A stretch of DNA of 64,000 nt from Hypericum androsaemum (Eukaryota; Streptophyta; Magnoliopsida; Malpighiales; Hypericaceae), in assembly GCA_963995505.1 (NCBI GenBank), contig OZ023192.1, positions 11,887,001 to 11,951,000 of the forward strand. The letters run 5' to 3'. Below, one piece after another: positions 1-14,049 of the stretch. Within the stretch, counting starts at the first letter, position 1. Each line of letters starts with the position of its first letter. The position numbers and the translations under genes were made by a program. The notes below the pieces were generated by a model. The model saw only the letters and a program-made list of their open reading frames with translations, was not told the origin of the DNA and did no database searches.

Positions 1-591
1 TCTAGTCTAAATCAGAACATCTTTCAAGGCACGTAAATAGCTTAATCACACACTATAACGACATTTTTTAAAAATAGTATGATTTTAAAAAATGTACAGA
101 AATAAAAATTTTAAGCGACCAATAAAGTTCGTTATACCAAGATGTTATACAGTTTCATATTCAGTGTTAAAGTCCAAACTTAAACAAGATTCGACATGCT
201 TAACTCGATTCATCTACATGTTTGGTGGTGAATCTCATTAAAATGTTCATATCTAATCTAAAACTTTAAGAAAATATATTGGTAAATTTTGCTTGCAATT
301 TATAATGTGATAATCTCAACAAACTCCATTAAAATTAACCCATTTGAGCTAATTGGCTAAAATTTGCACAGTTCACCATATGTTCCAGCATGAGCTTGGA
401 AAACTTTGCTCACATGCGGTAAAATTGGTTCGTGTGGTCTATGGATCAAATTTGCTCTAATGTCATGATAGAATCTTCTTGTCGACCAAAATTTAAAAAC
501 AATATATTGGTGAACTTTGCTTGCAAATGGGTAATTTCAACAATACCGATCTAAATAATTTAATCACTTAATTAACCCAACCATCTTTTTC
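1..591. other. AT-rich intergenic DNA upstream of protease copy 1
   Basis: No coding segment, RNA gene or mobile-element end is visible here. The only useful signal is near its right edge, where a TATA box precedes the first cysteine protease copy. Confidence 0.5.
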
Positions 592-598
592 TATAAAT
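592..598 (+). promoter_or_regulatory. TATA box of cysteine protease copy 1
   Basis: TATAAAT lies about 95 bases before the ATG at 692. A start site near 625 would give a 5' leader of about 65 bases. The same TATAAATACCA context occurs before the other two protease copies, which supports a promoter role. Confidence 0.6.
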
Positions 599-691
599 AC
601 CATACATCTGTGATCAAACTTCCCTGTCCCAATTCAAAGATTCACTTCCAGTCCCAAGTCCAACATCTAGAGCCATTGACCAATTGCCAAA

Positions 692-2222
692 ATGGCTCAA
701 CTACAACACCTCAAGCGCACCCTTTTGGCCTTTCTCCTTGCTCTAACCATATTAGCTGCAAAATCGAAATGTCGTCCTCTAAGTGACGAGACCAACATGC
801 TCAAGAGACACGAGCAATGGATGGCTAAATTCGGTCGCAATTACAATGATCTAGAGGAGAGGGGAAAGCGTTACGCCATCTTTAGGGCAAACGTTGAACG
901 TATAGATGCTTCTAACAATATTAATGGAGGGAAAATTGGATACAAACTTGGTTTGAACAAATTTGACGGACGAGGAATTTCGGGCCATGCACTTGGGATA
1001 CAAAAGCCGACCTTCTTCATCGAGGAAGCTCTCGTCGTCCTCGTCCTTTAGGTACAGGAATTTAACTGCGGTGCCTAGTACTATGAATTGGAGACACTCT
1101 GGAGCTGTTACACCTATCAAGGACCAAGGTGAATGTGGTAAGTGGAAACTATATATTTTGGACATCTAAATTAAAATAATCCAATATCAACTTATCAACT
1201 GACGAGATAATTGTTCAGACTTAACTTTGATGTCTTATTGTTTTGTTGAGAATTTTTATCACCTTTGAAAAGTCCTACCAATTCGAAGCTGGATTAGTTT
1301 AAAATATGCTGATAAAAGCTGGTGGAAAAAAAAATCTAAGTTAGACTCATATTTATTCAATAATTTTCTTGCCAGTACAAACATGGTACTTACAAATTAT
1401 TCATACAACAAATACGGCTTAGATTAACTTTTTAAATAGGATCCGACATTATTAAACTCCGGATAATTCCTAAGATAGGAATAATGCCTTCCTATGCCTA
1501 CCAAAAAAGTTTACTCAGACATGGAAATGTAGCCTTTTTTCCTATTAGATTGCTGCTGGGCGTTTTCAGCCGTAGCAGCAATGGAAGGCATCACAAAGCT
1601 GAAAACCGGGAAGCTGGTGTCCCTATCCGAGCAAGAGATCGTGGACTGCGACGTCCAAGGGATGGACAAAGGCTGCGAAGGCGGGCTACTGGACAACGCC
1701 TTCGACTTCATCATCGGCACCGACGGCCTCACCACCGAATCCAACTACCCTTACGATGCCTCCGATGGAACCTGCAAAACCCGCGAGGCGTGCACTTCGG
1801 CTGCTAAAATAACCGGATACGAAGACGTCCCGGCCAACAACGAGATGGCCCTTTTGCAGGCTGTTGCTAGGCAGCCTGTTTCTGTTGCTATTGATGGAGG
1901 TGGATTTGATTTCAGGCGAGTGTATGATCGTGTTAGAATTTCCCCGCCCAACCCGAAACCTTAAAACAATGGATTGATCGAAATATGATCGCTTCAGGTA
2001 CTATTCCGGGGGTGTTTTTACGGGATCATGCGGGACGAACCTGGACCATGCTGTTACGGCAATTGGGTATGGGACTACAACCGATGGGCCTAAATATTGG
2101 CTGCTAAAGAACTCGTGGGGCACCAGTTGGGGCGAAAATGGCTACATGTTGATGAAGAGGGACATTTCTGCCAAGGAAGGCTCTGTGGGATTGCCATGGA
2201 GGCTTCTTATCCAACTGCTTGA
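692..2222 (+). pseudogene. Papain-type cysteine protease, frameshifted copy 1
   Basis: The family is the C1A cysteine proteases related to senescence/seed thiol proteases, made as secreted proenzymes. Exon 1 (692-1137) encodes a signal peptide and the I29 inhibitor propeptide with an ERFNIN-like helix. It breaks near 966, where about 8 bases of the NKFADLTDEEF segment are missing; reading resumes in another frame up to the active-site Gln region (KDQGEC). Exon 2 is 1549-1915, holding the catalytic Cys in [10 protein letters not shown], and exon 3 is 1998-2222, holding the catalytic His ([11 protein letters not shown]) and Asn ([10 protein letters not shown]). A single base is missing near 2180, so the normal C-terminus EASYPTA is read only after a frame change. 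The codon split by intron 1 gives Asp where family members have Gly, two residues before the catalytic Cys. Intron 2 (1916-1997) starts with GC rather than GT. The single-base lesion could be an assembly error; the 8-base loss is less likely to be. Confidence 0.85.
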
Positions 2223-2282
2223 ACCAATTAAGGGACTTATCTGGTCCGAAAATTGTATTGTGAAGCTGTTCATATTTACTTG

Positions 2283-2288
2283 AATAAA
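2283..2288 (+). terminator. Polyadenylation signal AATAAA of protease copy 1
   Basis: AATAAA occurs about 60 bases after the natural stop codon (2220-2222), a normal spacing for a plant near-upstream element. Confidence 0.45.
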
Positions 2289-2997
2289 TTGAATCGATGT
2301 GCATGTACTTGCATAATATGTACATAATCTGTATATTTCAGATGGGAATGGAACTGTGTTATTAGCTTGATTTCTGTAATATCTTCTATTCAGGGTCGGG
2401 CACTGTCGACAAATAATTCTTTAGTTTGCATTTAGGATGAAAATCGATTTCTATTTATCATAAAAACCCACCATTTAAAATCTATTTGTTCAAATGAGTA
2501 TCTGTTAATATATGAGTAGAGAAAACTTGAAAATGGTCCATGAAATCTCCGTTAATATAGTTTTCTCGGTCTATATTGGTTTGACCATCTCCACCACATT
2601 TCATGCAACGATTAATCCAAAACAAAGATTTGTCACCAATTATAATTAGCTTCCTGCAAATGTTTATTTTCTGACTAATTTTTTAATAAATAAATCTTTT
2701 TCCATTCAGACTAAAATCTAATTCACCTTTATCAAAAAGACCGATGTTCAAACCCTTCGTTTGTTTTATCATATAGTTTCTTCGTAGAAAAATACGAAAA
2801 AATTATCCTAAACGAAGCTCAAAATAAAGATTATTCAATATTCGAGATTAAACAAACATGTCTTAACAAGTACCTAAACGAAGCTCAAAACAAAGACATA
2901 GCTAAGTCCTCGCGCAAAGAACAGGAAAACACAAACCGTCTTACCTTAACAAGGACTATTATTCAAACATACAAGCTGATGACCGATGTCGAAACTT
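2289..2997. other. Intergenic region between convergent genes
   Basis: This gap lies between the 3' end of protease copy 1 (plus) and the stop codon of the reductoisomerase gene (minus). It should contain the 3' UTRs of both. I see no further gene; the sequence is AT-rich with no clear element ends. Confidence 0.45.
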
Positions 2998-6470
<3,473 letters not shown>

Positions 6471-6472
6471 TT

Positions 6473-6503
<31 letters not shown>

Positions 6504-6577
6504 GGAAGTGAGGAGTGGGGAAAATGGAGAGAGCGAGGGAGAGGGTAGGTATGCTACACTTGCTCGCTTTTTATATT
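6471..6577 (-). promoter_or_regulatory. 5' leader and core promoter of the reductoisomerase gene
   Basis: On the minus strand, a (TC)n tract (plus strand GA repeat, about 6475-6504) lies just before the ATG. AATATAAAA (plus 6569-6577) lies about 100 bases upstream and suits a TATA box, with a start site near 6538. Pyrimidine-rich tracts near the start are typical of plant promoters. The TATA box coincides exactly with one copy of the target duplication of the neighbouring Mutator-like element. Confidence 0.65.
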
Positions 6578-8014
6578 GGGAAAAGTCCACTTAAGTACCC
6601 TGTGGTATTACCGATTATCACTTGAGTACCCTGTGGTTTAAAATCGATAGAACCGGTCCAACTTTTTCCAATTTTTATCACTTAGGTCCACTCAAGTCCG
6701 GTTCGAGTTTTTTTGCAAAACGCGTCGTTTTGACGCTTATGTGGACTGCCACGTCGTAGTGACCCGGATTAGTCATTGCTGACATGGCGATGGAAAAGTC
6801 CACTTAAGTACCCTGTGGTATTACCGATTATCACTTAAGTACCCTGTGGTTTAAAATCGATAGAACCGGTCCAACTTTTTCCAATTTTTATCACTTAGGT
6901 CCACTCAAGTCCGGTTCGAGATTTTTTTGCAAAACGCGTCGTTTTGACGCTTATGTGGACTGCCACGTCGTAGTGACCCGGATTAGTCATTGCTGACATG
7001 GCGATGGGTAAATTATCAAATTAGTACTAAATTAATTTATTATTTTTCAAAAAAATCCTTATCCTCCCATCTCTCTTTCTCTCTTTTCTTCCATTCATGT
7101 TCTTCAATCTCCCCATTTTTTCCATCTTCAACCTAACAACAAAATTGGAATCCAACCCGTCCCCTCCATACAGCCCCCCGCCCCGTCCTCCTCCCCGGCG
7201 AGGTCGAGTGCCAACTCCTCCCCGCCATCAACCCCTCTCTGCCGTCACCCACATTTTCTTCCCCCAAGAAGTCCATCAAGTCGATGTTCCACTCCCCGCG
7301 CCTTCGCTTCCAGGTGGTTCCCGCGCGGGAGTCCCGAAGCGTGGTGGTGACCGCGGTGGTGCGGGGGCAGAGGCTGGGAGGCTGACGTGGAGGCGTTCCT
7401 GGGGAAGGGAGTGCTGGAGGGCTAGGGCGTGGAAGGAGGAGGAGGAGAGGGAGGAAGAGGCAGGGAGGGGGCTCGGGTCGGGGGCGGACCCGAGAAGAAG
7501 AGAGAGAAAGAGAGATGTGAGGATAAGGATTTTTTTGAAAAATAATAAATTAATTTGGTACTAATTTGATAATTTACCCATCGCCATGTCAACAATGACT
7601 AATCCGGGTCACTACGACGTGGCAGTCCACATAAGCGTCAAAACGACGCATTTTGCAAAAAAATCCTGAACCGGACTTGAGTGGACCTAAGTGATAAAAA
7701 TTAGAAAAAGTCGGACCGGTTCTATCGATTTTAAACCACAGGGTACTCAAGTGATAATCGGTGATACCACAGGGTACTTAAGTAGATTTTTCCCTACCCA
7801 TCGCCATGTCAGCAATGACTAATCCGGATCACTACGACGTGGCAGTCCACATAAGCGTTAAAACGACGCGTTTTGCAAAAAAATTCCGAACCGGACTTGA
7901 GTGGACCTAAGTGATAAAAATTGGAAAAAGTCAGACCGGTTCTATCGATTTTAAACCACATGGTACTCAAGTGATAATCGGTGATACCAAAGGGTACTTA
8001 AGTAGACTTTTCCC
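6578..8014. mobile_element. Mutator-like (MULE) non-autonomous element in a gene promoter
   Basis: Long terminal inverted repeats begin GGGAAAAGTCCACTTAAG on the left and end with the matching complement on the right. The inverted repeats are about 510 bp each (roughly 6578-7090 and 7493-8014). A perfect 9-base target duplication TTTTATATT flanks it (6569-6577 and 8015-8023), the Mutator hallmark. Each arm is itself made of two tandem copies of a 213-bp unit (left starts 6579 and 6792). The central 400 bases are GC-rich, unlike the arms, and have no transposase; they may be a captured host fragment that I cannot identify. No protein can be assigned. Confidence 0.9.
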
Positions 8015-8023
8015 TTTTATATT

Positions 8024-8396
8024 TGACGTGAGAGTTTTCCCACTTGACATGCTTATTGTATCAAAGACAGTATTGTTCAGGTTATTTAGGTTAAGTTTAA
8101 TTAAGATATTTTGAAATAATTAGGAATACAATACTATTAAATACTTTTAGGAGAGTTTTGTGACCTTTTAAACTAGCAATATTTTTCATGCCAAATTTTA
8201 ATATAGCTACAATCTTACACCTAAACGTGAAACTTGATTAAATTAAACTACGGAAGTTAAATTATTTATTGAGAAAAGGACCTTCACAAGTTCATTATTC
8301 AAAATAGGTAGACGGCTCTGGACACCCACCCGTATTAATTTCCTTGCCTAGCTAAGAAATTTGCAAACGTGTTACCTCCTCGATATTTTTATATGA
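8024..8396. other. Displaced upstream DNA between two Mutator-like elements
   Basis: No gene is seen. By position this is what originally lay directly upstream of the reductoisomerase TATA box before the 1.4-kb insertion, so native promoter elements of that gene may survive here. Confidence 0.4.
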
Positions 8397-8405
8397 TAAT
8401 ATAAA

Positions 8406-9662
8406 GGGTAAATTACTCTAAGGCCCCTGATATTTGGTATATTTCACACTCGCCCCCTTGTATTCTCGTAATCGATTAAGAAACCCCCATAGTTTGGAAA
8501 AATTATACCCTGGGGCCCCCTGATGCCGGAATCGGAGTTTTTCTCCGGCGAAGGCCCACATGAAATTATACAAATGCCCTTACACAAAAAACAAAAAAAA
8601 AACTCATCTTCTTCTACCTTTAAACACAAAAAATATGAACACCAAATTAAAAAAAAAACTCAACTGGAGACAAGATTAAGAAACTCAGATAGAATCAAAA
8701 GAAAGAAACCCCGAATCAAAATCGAATGAAATCAATTAACCTAGAAACCTAAGATTTCGGTTTTGATTTTTTTAACACCCGCCCAATCCCATTTCGTTCC
8801 CCTCCAAAACCAAACCTCTAAGCCGAATCAAAAATTCCCAAATATCTCTCTCTCACCTGGTGTCACCCTTGAAGCTTGAGGCCGTTTGCGACCTAGATGA
8901 ACTTGAAGTTGTCGTCCTTGACGACGACGTTGATGAAAGCTCGACCAGGATGGACCCGAAGGAGCAGTGCTTAGGCCGAAACCCTCGGAGCTCGACCACG
9001 TCGGCGAAAACCGGAAGCCCAGTCCATTCATCTGCCTAATGCTCCAGATCCAGCCCGACAAGGATATCGTCGTCGAGTTCATCGGCACTTGGAGCCGCTA
9101 TACAATGACTACCGCAAGGGAACTTTGGTCTATCTCACGCCAACGACCTCCGCGACATCCATGGCGTTGCTACCTAAGGCCCTCATGCCGGTTGCTGTCT
9201 GCACCAATCTCAGTGACTGAAATATGCAGACAGATCGACCCAAACCTACTGAAATCTGCAGAAATTTTTTCTTGTTGTTTAGTGTTCTCTTTTTACAGAT
9301 AGGAGTTCTTTTATTTTTATTTAATTGATTCACTTTAAGATGATTCTCTTGTTCTTGCTTAATTGATTCACGACTCCCCTTTTGCTTAAGAAATTCTGGG
9401 TTCGTGTGTTTATGTTTGGTGGTATTTTTTTAATTTGGTGTTCATATTTTTGGTGTTTAAATGTGGAAGAAGATGAGTTTTTTTGTGTAAGGGCATTTGT
9501 GTCATTTTATGTGGGCTTTCGTAGGAAAAAAACTCTGATTCTGACTTCAGGGGCCCCATGGTATAATTTTGCCAAACTATGAGAATTTTTTAATCGATTA
9601 CTAGAATACAGGGGGCGGACGTGAAATATACCAAACATCAGGGGTCTTAGAATAATTTACCC
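8406..9662. mobile_element. Mutator-like element carrying host gene fragment (Pack-MULE)
   Basis: The ends are inverted repeats beginning GGGTAAATTACTCTAAG on the left and the complement of GGGTAAATTATTCTAAG on the right, extending roughly 350 bp inward. The 9-base target duplication is TAATATAAA (8397-8405) against TAATATTAA (9663-9671), one mismatch. There is no transposase. The interior is GC-rich and contains part of a PRP38 splicing-factor gene, which fits a Pack-MULE. Confidence 0.85.
8985..9118 (+). pseudogene. Captured fragment of PRP38 splicing factor
   Basis: In one frame (9000-9083) the sequence reads VGENRKPSPFICL then MLQIQPDKDIVVEFI. In another frame (9086-9118) it reads HLEPLYNDYRK. 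Both blocks are signature segments of pre-mRNA-splicing factor 38, a U4/U6.U5 tri-snRNP component needed for spliceosome activation. In the intact protein they are separated by about 35 residues that are missing here, and a few residues are also lost at the CL/MLQ join. The fragment lies in the centre of the Mutator-like element at 8406-9662, so it is best read as captured and internally deleted exon sequence, not a working gene. Similarity is judged by eye. Confidence 0.75.
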
Positions 9663-9671
9663 TAATATTAA

Positions 9672-10188
9672 TTACCTCCTCAAGATATACTCGTAGTTTG
9701 TCAAATTAAATAATTCTCTGTCACATTTTGTTTGAATTTTCTGACACCCGAACGTGCGGATACCATTTTTAAAATATTTTAATTATGTCAATTATGTTAA
9801 GATATTGGCGGTACTATGTGCATCAGTAACTCACTCATTCAAATCACAGAATAAATAATTAATTTTTCTCTTATCTATATTCAACCCAACCTCATTATAT
9901 ATTTTCTTACCCACATCAGCAACACAGGGTCACAGAATAAATAATCAATTTCTCTCTCATCCACATATTATCTACTATCATTTTTTATTTATATAAAAAT
10001 TATAATTAATTTACGAAAATAATTATTTTGTAATTATAAAAAAATTAAATAAAATTAAGTAACAAAATTAGGATTATAAAAATTGTAATACAAAATTAGA
10101 AAAATACTTTAAATAAAAAATTACAAATACGGAAGATGCAAATTACAAAATTAATCACGATCGCCAAATTTCTGTCAAATATGCTCAA
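9672..10188. other. AT-rich intergenic DNA
   Basis: No gene is visible. A short repeated phrase, CACAGAATAAATAAT, occurs near 9847 and 9934, so a minor local duplication or old element fragment is likely. Confidence 0.4.
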
Positions 10189-10420
10189 TCAAATCATTTG
10201 GACCATGGTAAAAATAATGCCAGAATTTGGATAAGATGAAGGATTATCAAATCCAAATGGTTGATAGTTTGGAAAATTAGGATAATTTGGATCCATAGTG
10301 AAAATAATATGAAAGAGATTAGAGAATTAAAGAAGATATTATGTAGTGAAAGGAGAGAGAATTTTAGATTGGTTATGAAAATATGTTAGACATTGGACTC
10401 TATTTATAGAGGAATAAAAA
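10189..10420 (-). mobile_element. Possible PIF/Harbinger ORF1 remnant
   Basis: On the minus strand an ATG at 10296 opens a 35-residue peptide starting MDPNYPNFPNYQPFGF and stopping at 10189. This Asn/Pro/Phe-rich start resembles the N-terminus of the Myb-like ORF1 protein of plant PIF/Harbinger elements. A TATA box (CTATAAATAGAG, plus about 10403-10415) lies about 110 bases upstream in the same orientation. No transposase or element ends were found, so this is tentative. Confidence 0.35.
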
Positions 10421-10489
10421 ATACGAATTTTCATATTATTTATTTTTAGTTTTGTTAAGAATAACTTCAATTTTTATAACCACACAAAT

Positions 10490-11791
10490 GATTTCTTTGA
10501 CACGTATTCGCCTGTCACAAGAATCACATCGATTAGAGTACTCATAGCTATTGCAGCACTCTATAACCTCGAGATCCACCAAATGGATGTAAAAACAGCT
10601 TTCCTAAATGGAGAATTGGAAGAGGAGATATACATGGAGCAACCTGAAGGGTTTGTGGCTCCCGCACAAGAGCATAAAGTGTGCCGACTAGTCAAGTCAC
10701 TATACGGGCTAAAACAAGCGCCGAAACAGTGGCACGAGAAATTTGACGGAACAATGCTGTCAAATGGATTTAAGATCAATGAGTGCGATAAATGTGTTTA
10801 CATTAAGGGCACACCTGAAGCTTACGTAATTGTATGTCTCTACGTAGATGACTTACTAATTATGGGAAGCAATAAAGAGGTTATTGTGAAAACTAAGAAC
10901 ATGTTAAAGAGCCACTTTGACATGAAAGATATGGGTCTGGCAGACGTCATACTAGGAATAAAAATTTCTAGGAAAGCTGACGAAATTATCTTGACACAAT
11001 CCCACTACGTGGAAAACGTGCTCAAGAAGTTTGAAGCTTTCGACAAACCTCCGGTTAAGACTCCAGTAGATTTGAATCTACACTTAGCCAAGAATCGAGG
11101 GGACCCAGTATCGCAACTGAAGTATGCGCAAATTATCGGGAGCTTGATGTATTTAACAAACTGCACTCGTCCCGATATTGCGTACTCGGTTAGTAAACTT
11201 AGTAGATTCACAAGTAATCCAGGAAAGGATCACTGGCTAGCTCTAGAAAGGGTTTTACGGTATTTAAAACATACCATAAACCATGGCATACATTATGCTA
11301 AATATCCAGCTATATTAGAAAGATACAGTGACGCAAATTGGATATCGGACACTAAGGACTCCAAATCTACGAGTGGATACGTATTCACCATAGGAGGAGG
11401 AGCTGTGTCTTGGAAGTCCTCTAAACAAACGTGCATAGCTCGATCCACCATGGAGTCGGAGTTTATAGCGCTAGATAAAGCTGGAGAAGAAGCTGAATGG
11501 CTCAGAAAGTTCCTAGAGGATATTCCGTGCTGGAGTAAACCAGTGCCTCCCGTATTGATACACTGTGATAGCATGTCTGCAATCGGGAGAGCACAAAGTA
11601 CATTGTACAATGGAAAGTCTCGACATATCCGTCGGAGACACAATACCGTTAGACAGTTGATCTCTAGTGGGGTGATCACCATTAACTATGTAAAGTCCAA
11701 GGACAACTTAGCTGATCCTTTTACGAAAGGAATCAATAGAGATCAAATGTACAACGCAGTAAGGGGAATGGGATTAAAATCCACACAATAA
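10490..11791 (+). pseudogene. Copia polyprotein fragment: reverse transcriptase and RNase H
   Basis: This is an open frame of about 433 residues from the C-terminal half of a Copia pol polyprotein. Visible landmarks are [20 protein letters not shown], the catalytic YVDD in [11 protein letters not shown], and the RNase H motifs YSDANWISD and TMESEFIAL. It ends [19 protein letters not shown] with a TAA stop. The frame has no internal stop, so the fragment is fairly young, but it lacks the N-terminal half and its own start codon and cannot make a complete product. Confidence 0.9.
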
Positions 11792-12334
11792 AGAACGTCC
11801 ATAGCGGTAACTCAACCATGATGAGTGGAGATCCCACAAACTTGCTTCAATGAGACAACTAAGTTATGGAGGGTTCAGAGAATCACCTGGAACCTATCTC
11901 ATTCTCAGAAGCTGCCCAGGTATTAACCTGCAGAGGTGTGGTAAGGATAAGCATTACGCTTTTAATAATTCCTATACCTTGATTAAGGTGGAGTATGGCA
12001 GGATACTCCTGATAGGAGATCACCTATGTAAGTGTGAAGTGAGGCCGCTTCAAATGGGAAAAACACTTATGAATCCAAGATACGGTCCATAGCCGAAACG
12101 GACACAACGTGAGAACCTAAATATACTAGGGTTATTATTGTGTAAATGTTATTGTCTTGGTTTACACCAAAAGCTGACGGTTCAAGACATCACGTTCACC
12201 GAGCAGCGAGTAAATCCGATAACATATTACTAGAGAAGGTTCAAAGTCGCAAGCTACCTGTCTCGATGCAATAATAACACGTCAGAACTTTCGATTAGAG
12301 TCTGCATGTATTAATCATCATTCATGTGGGGGAT

Positions 12335-13214
12335 TGTTGGGTTTTGAATGAAAGTTCAATGCAAGCCCCCAAATGGTAAGTCCCAAAATAGAGGCCCAAA
12401 GGGAAATGGAAAAGTGCAATCCCACATTGATTAGAGCAAGGAGGATTTCCTTGTTTATAAGGAATTTCCCTCCTTGCCTATCAACTTGATTGGCTACCCA
12501 AAAGGCTGACCCACCGCTAGCTGCCTGCGAGGACGGTGGGAAGCACCGTCCGAGCACGAGCACGCGCACGTGCGGGTGCGCATGGCGCATTGGACGCAGG
12601 TCGCAATGGGCGCTTTGTGGCGCACTTGGCACTCATCGTCGCGAGGAGCTGGAGGAGCCTTAAGTATTTTGCCCGGGCCCGGAGGCTCCTGCGCAGCTAC
12701 CTAAGCGACGAGGAGCTGCGAGCGCCTTCAGGTTGGCCGCCGAAGAGGCACGATGGACTGGAACGTCCAGGAGGCTTCCAGAAGGCCGAAGGAGTGCAAG
12801 ATCTCCCGCAAAAGGGCGCGAGCGCAGCCTAGCGCGCCTGGAAGGATCCAGAAGCCACCGAAGGGCCACGAGCGCAGCCTGTCAGCCTGTTGGCCAAGCG
12901 GACGCGTCTCTTCGGGATGGCTGACTCCCTGCCTCCTCCAGCCTATAAATAGGCCTGTCCCCCTGCCAGAATTCTCATCCCAGCAGCACATGCACCTTCT
13001 AGCATTGTTGTCTTCTCCTCTCCCCCCGTTCTTCATCTAGAAAAGAGTCCCGAAAGTTTTGGGTATATAAGGGTTCGCCCGAAAGTTTCGAGATACGTGT
13101 GCAACGTTCTTGGAAATGCCCTAAACAGTCGTTGTATCTTGGGGACGATTGCCGAAGCCCGTACCGCACTGAAATATACGGGGCAATCTCGTCTTACGGA
13201 GAAAGTGTCCAACA
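12335..13214 (+). repeat. 3' LTR of truncated Copia element
   Basis: About 880 bp bounded by TGTTGG and CCAACA, directly after a purine-rich tract. It holds a TATA box (CTATAAATAG, about 12943-12952), as expected for an LTR promoter, and is GC-rich around 12530-12900. Long open frames in this GC-rich part have no recognisable protein content. Confidence 0.75.
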
Positions 13215-13502
13215 CTTGCCTCGACTGAAGTGATCCTAATCAAGTACACCAACTCCTACAAACAACACGATATAACAATGAAAATGCTGATTCAAATCCG
13301 AAACGAGTATTAATATCAGACCAAAAGAGCACACATCTCTAACACAGATTGCATTATTAAACACTAGCAAAGATGCACGCACGATGCGATTGTCGTTCTA
13401 TTTCAAAATTTGCAAAATATATAGTTTATTGATTTTCTTTTTGAAGCATTACATGAATAAAATGCTCTCTTACATATTTAATTACACTCTTTTTTTATTT
13501 AC

Positions 13503-13730
13503 CTAAGATGCCTTAAGAACTTCTTTGTACACGATATTTTTTGTAAATATTCTAACTTTATCAGTAACATCACCTCTATTGACTAACACCTTAGAGTTCT
13601 TACTTGAAACACATTTTGAAAAGACAATGTACAACTGCTGATGACTGAACATATGCTCAGGCAGGTAAATACCAGTGATTTCAATTTTTGTACTTGTGCT
13701 TTATTGATCGTGAATGCAAAAATAAATACG
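13503..13730 (-). pseudogene. Helitron Pif1-like helicase C-terminal remnant
   Basis: The minus strand reads GIYLPEHMFSHQQLYIVFSK, then VSSKNSKVLV and TKNIVYKEVL, ending at a stop at 13503-13505. This matches the conserved C-terminal tail of Helitron-encoded Pif1-type helicases (LPEHVFSHGQLYVALSR type). TINKAQ, a block normally just upstream, is present in another frame near 13700, so the remnant is frameshifted. The Rep domain and helicase core are missing. Confidence 0.75.
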
Positions 13731-14049
13731 TACTGAAAACTGCTTGTGTATCATCTTATATAGAATCTCAAGATTCTCTTGTGGGTTTAATGGTATCCTA
13801 TGGATGAATATAATCTTACCCGCATAATTTCTACTGAAGATCACTGCATCGATTTAAATAGGCGAAAAGGGAAAAAATATATATGTGATGGCCGAAGCTC
13901 ACTTCCCTTCTCCTTCTTCGTCTCCCTTGTGGGCCTTATCACCGTCTCCATTGTGATGGCTCAAGCATTTGTGGTCTCCTCTTGAAAGATGGGAAAAACT
14001 CTTATTATCTCTTTAGGGGGGAAGGGGTTCCTCATCCCACGTCCACGAC

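Larger units (their letters stand above)
10487..13214 (+). mobile_element. Ty1/Copia retrotransposon, 5'-truncated
   Basis: The element begins abruptly inside the reverse transcriptase ([14 protein letters not shown]) and continues to a 3' LTR. The polypurine-like tract TGTGGGGGAT precedes the LTR, which runs 12335-13214 with TGTTGG and CCAACA ends. The 5' LTR, gag, protease, integrase and primer site are absent, so no target duplication can be checked. Confidence 0.85.

Noticed and set aside
7097..7564. 155-codon Pro/Arg/Gly-rich open frame
   Set aside because: It runs from the left arm through the GC-rich centre into the right arm of a Mutator-like element; composition explains it. A captured host fragment may be present but I could not identify it.
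12536..13040. Several overlapping open frames of 60-100 codons
   Set aside because: They lie in the GC-rich part of a Copia LTR, overlap on both strands and have no recognisable domain.
13800..13985. 61-codon open frame with a hydrophobic end
   Set aside because: It is inside the Helitron between the helicase remnant and the RING pseudogene, with no family match and no independent promoter.
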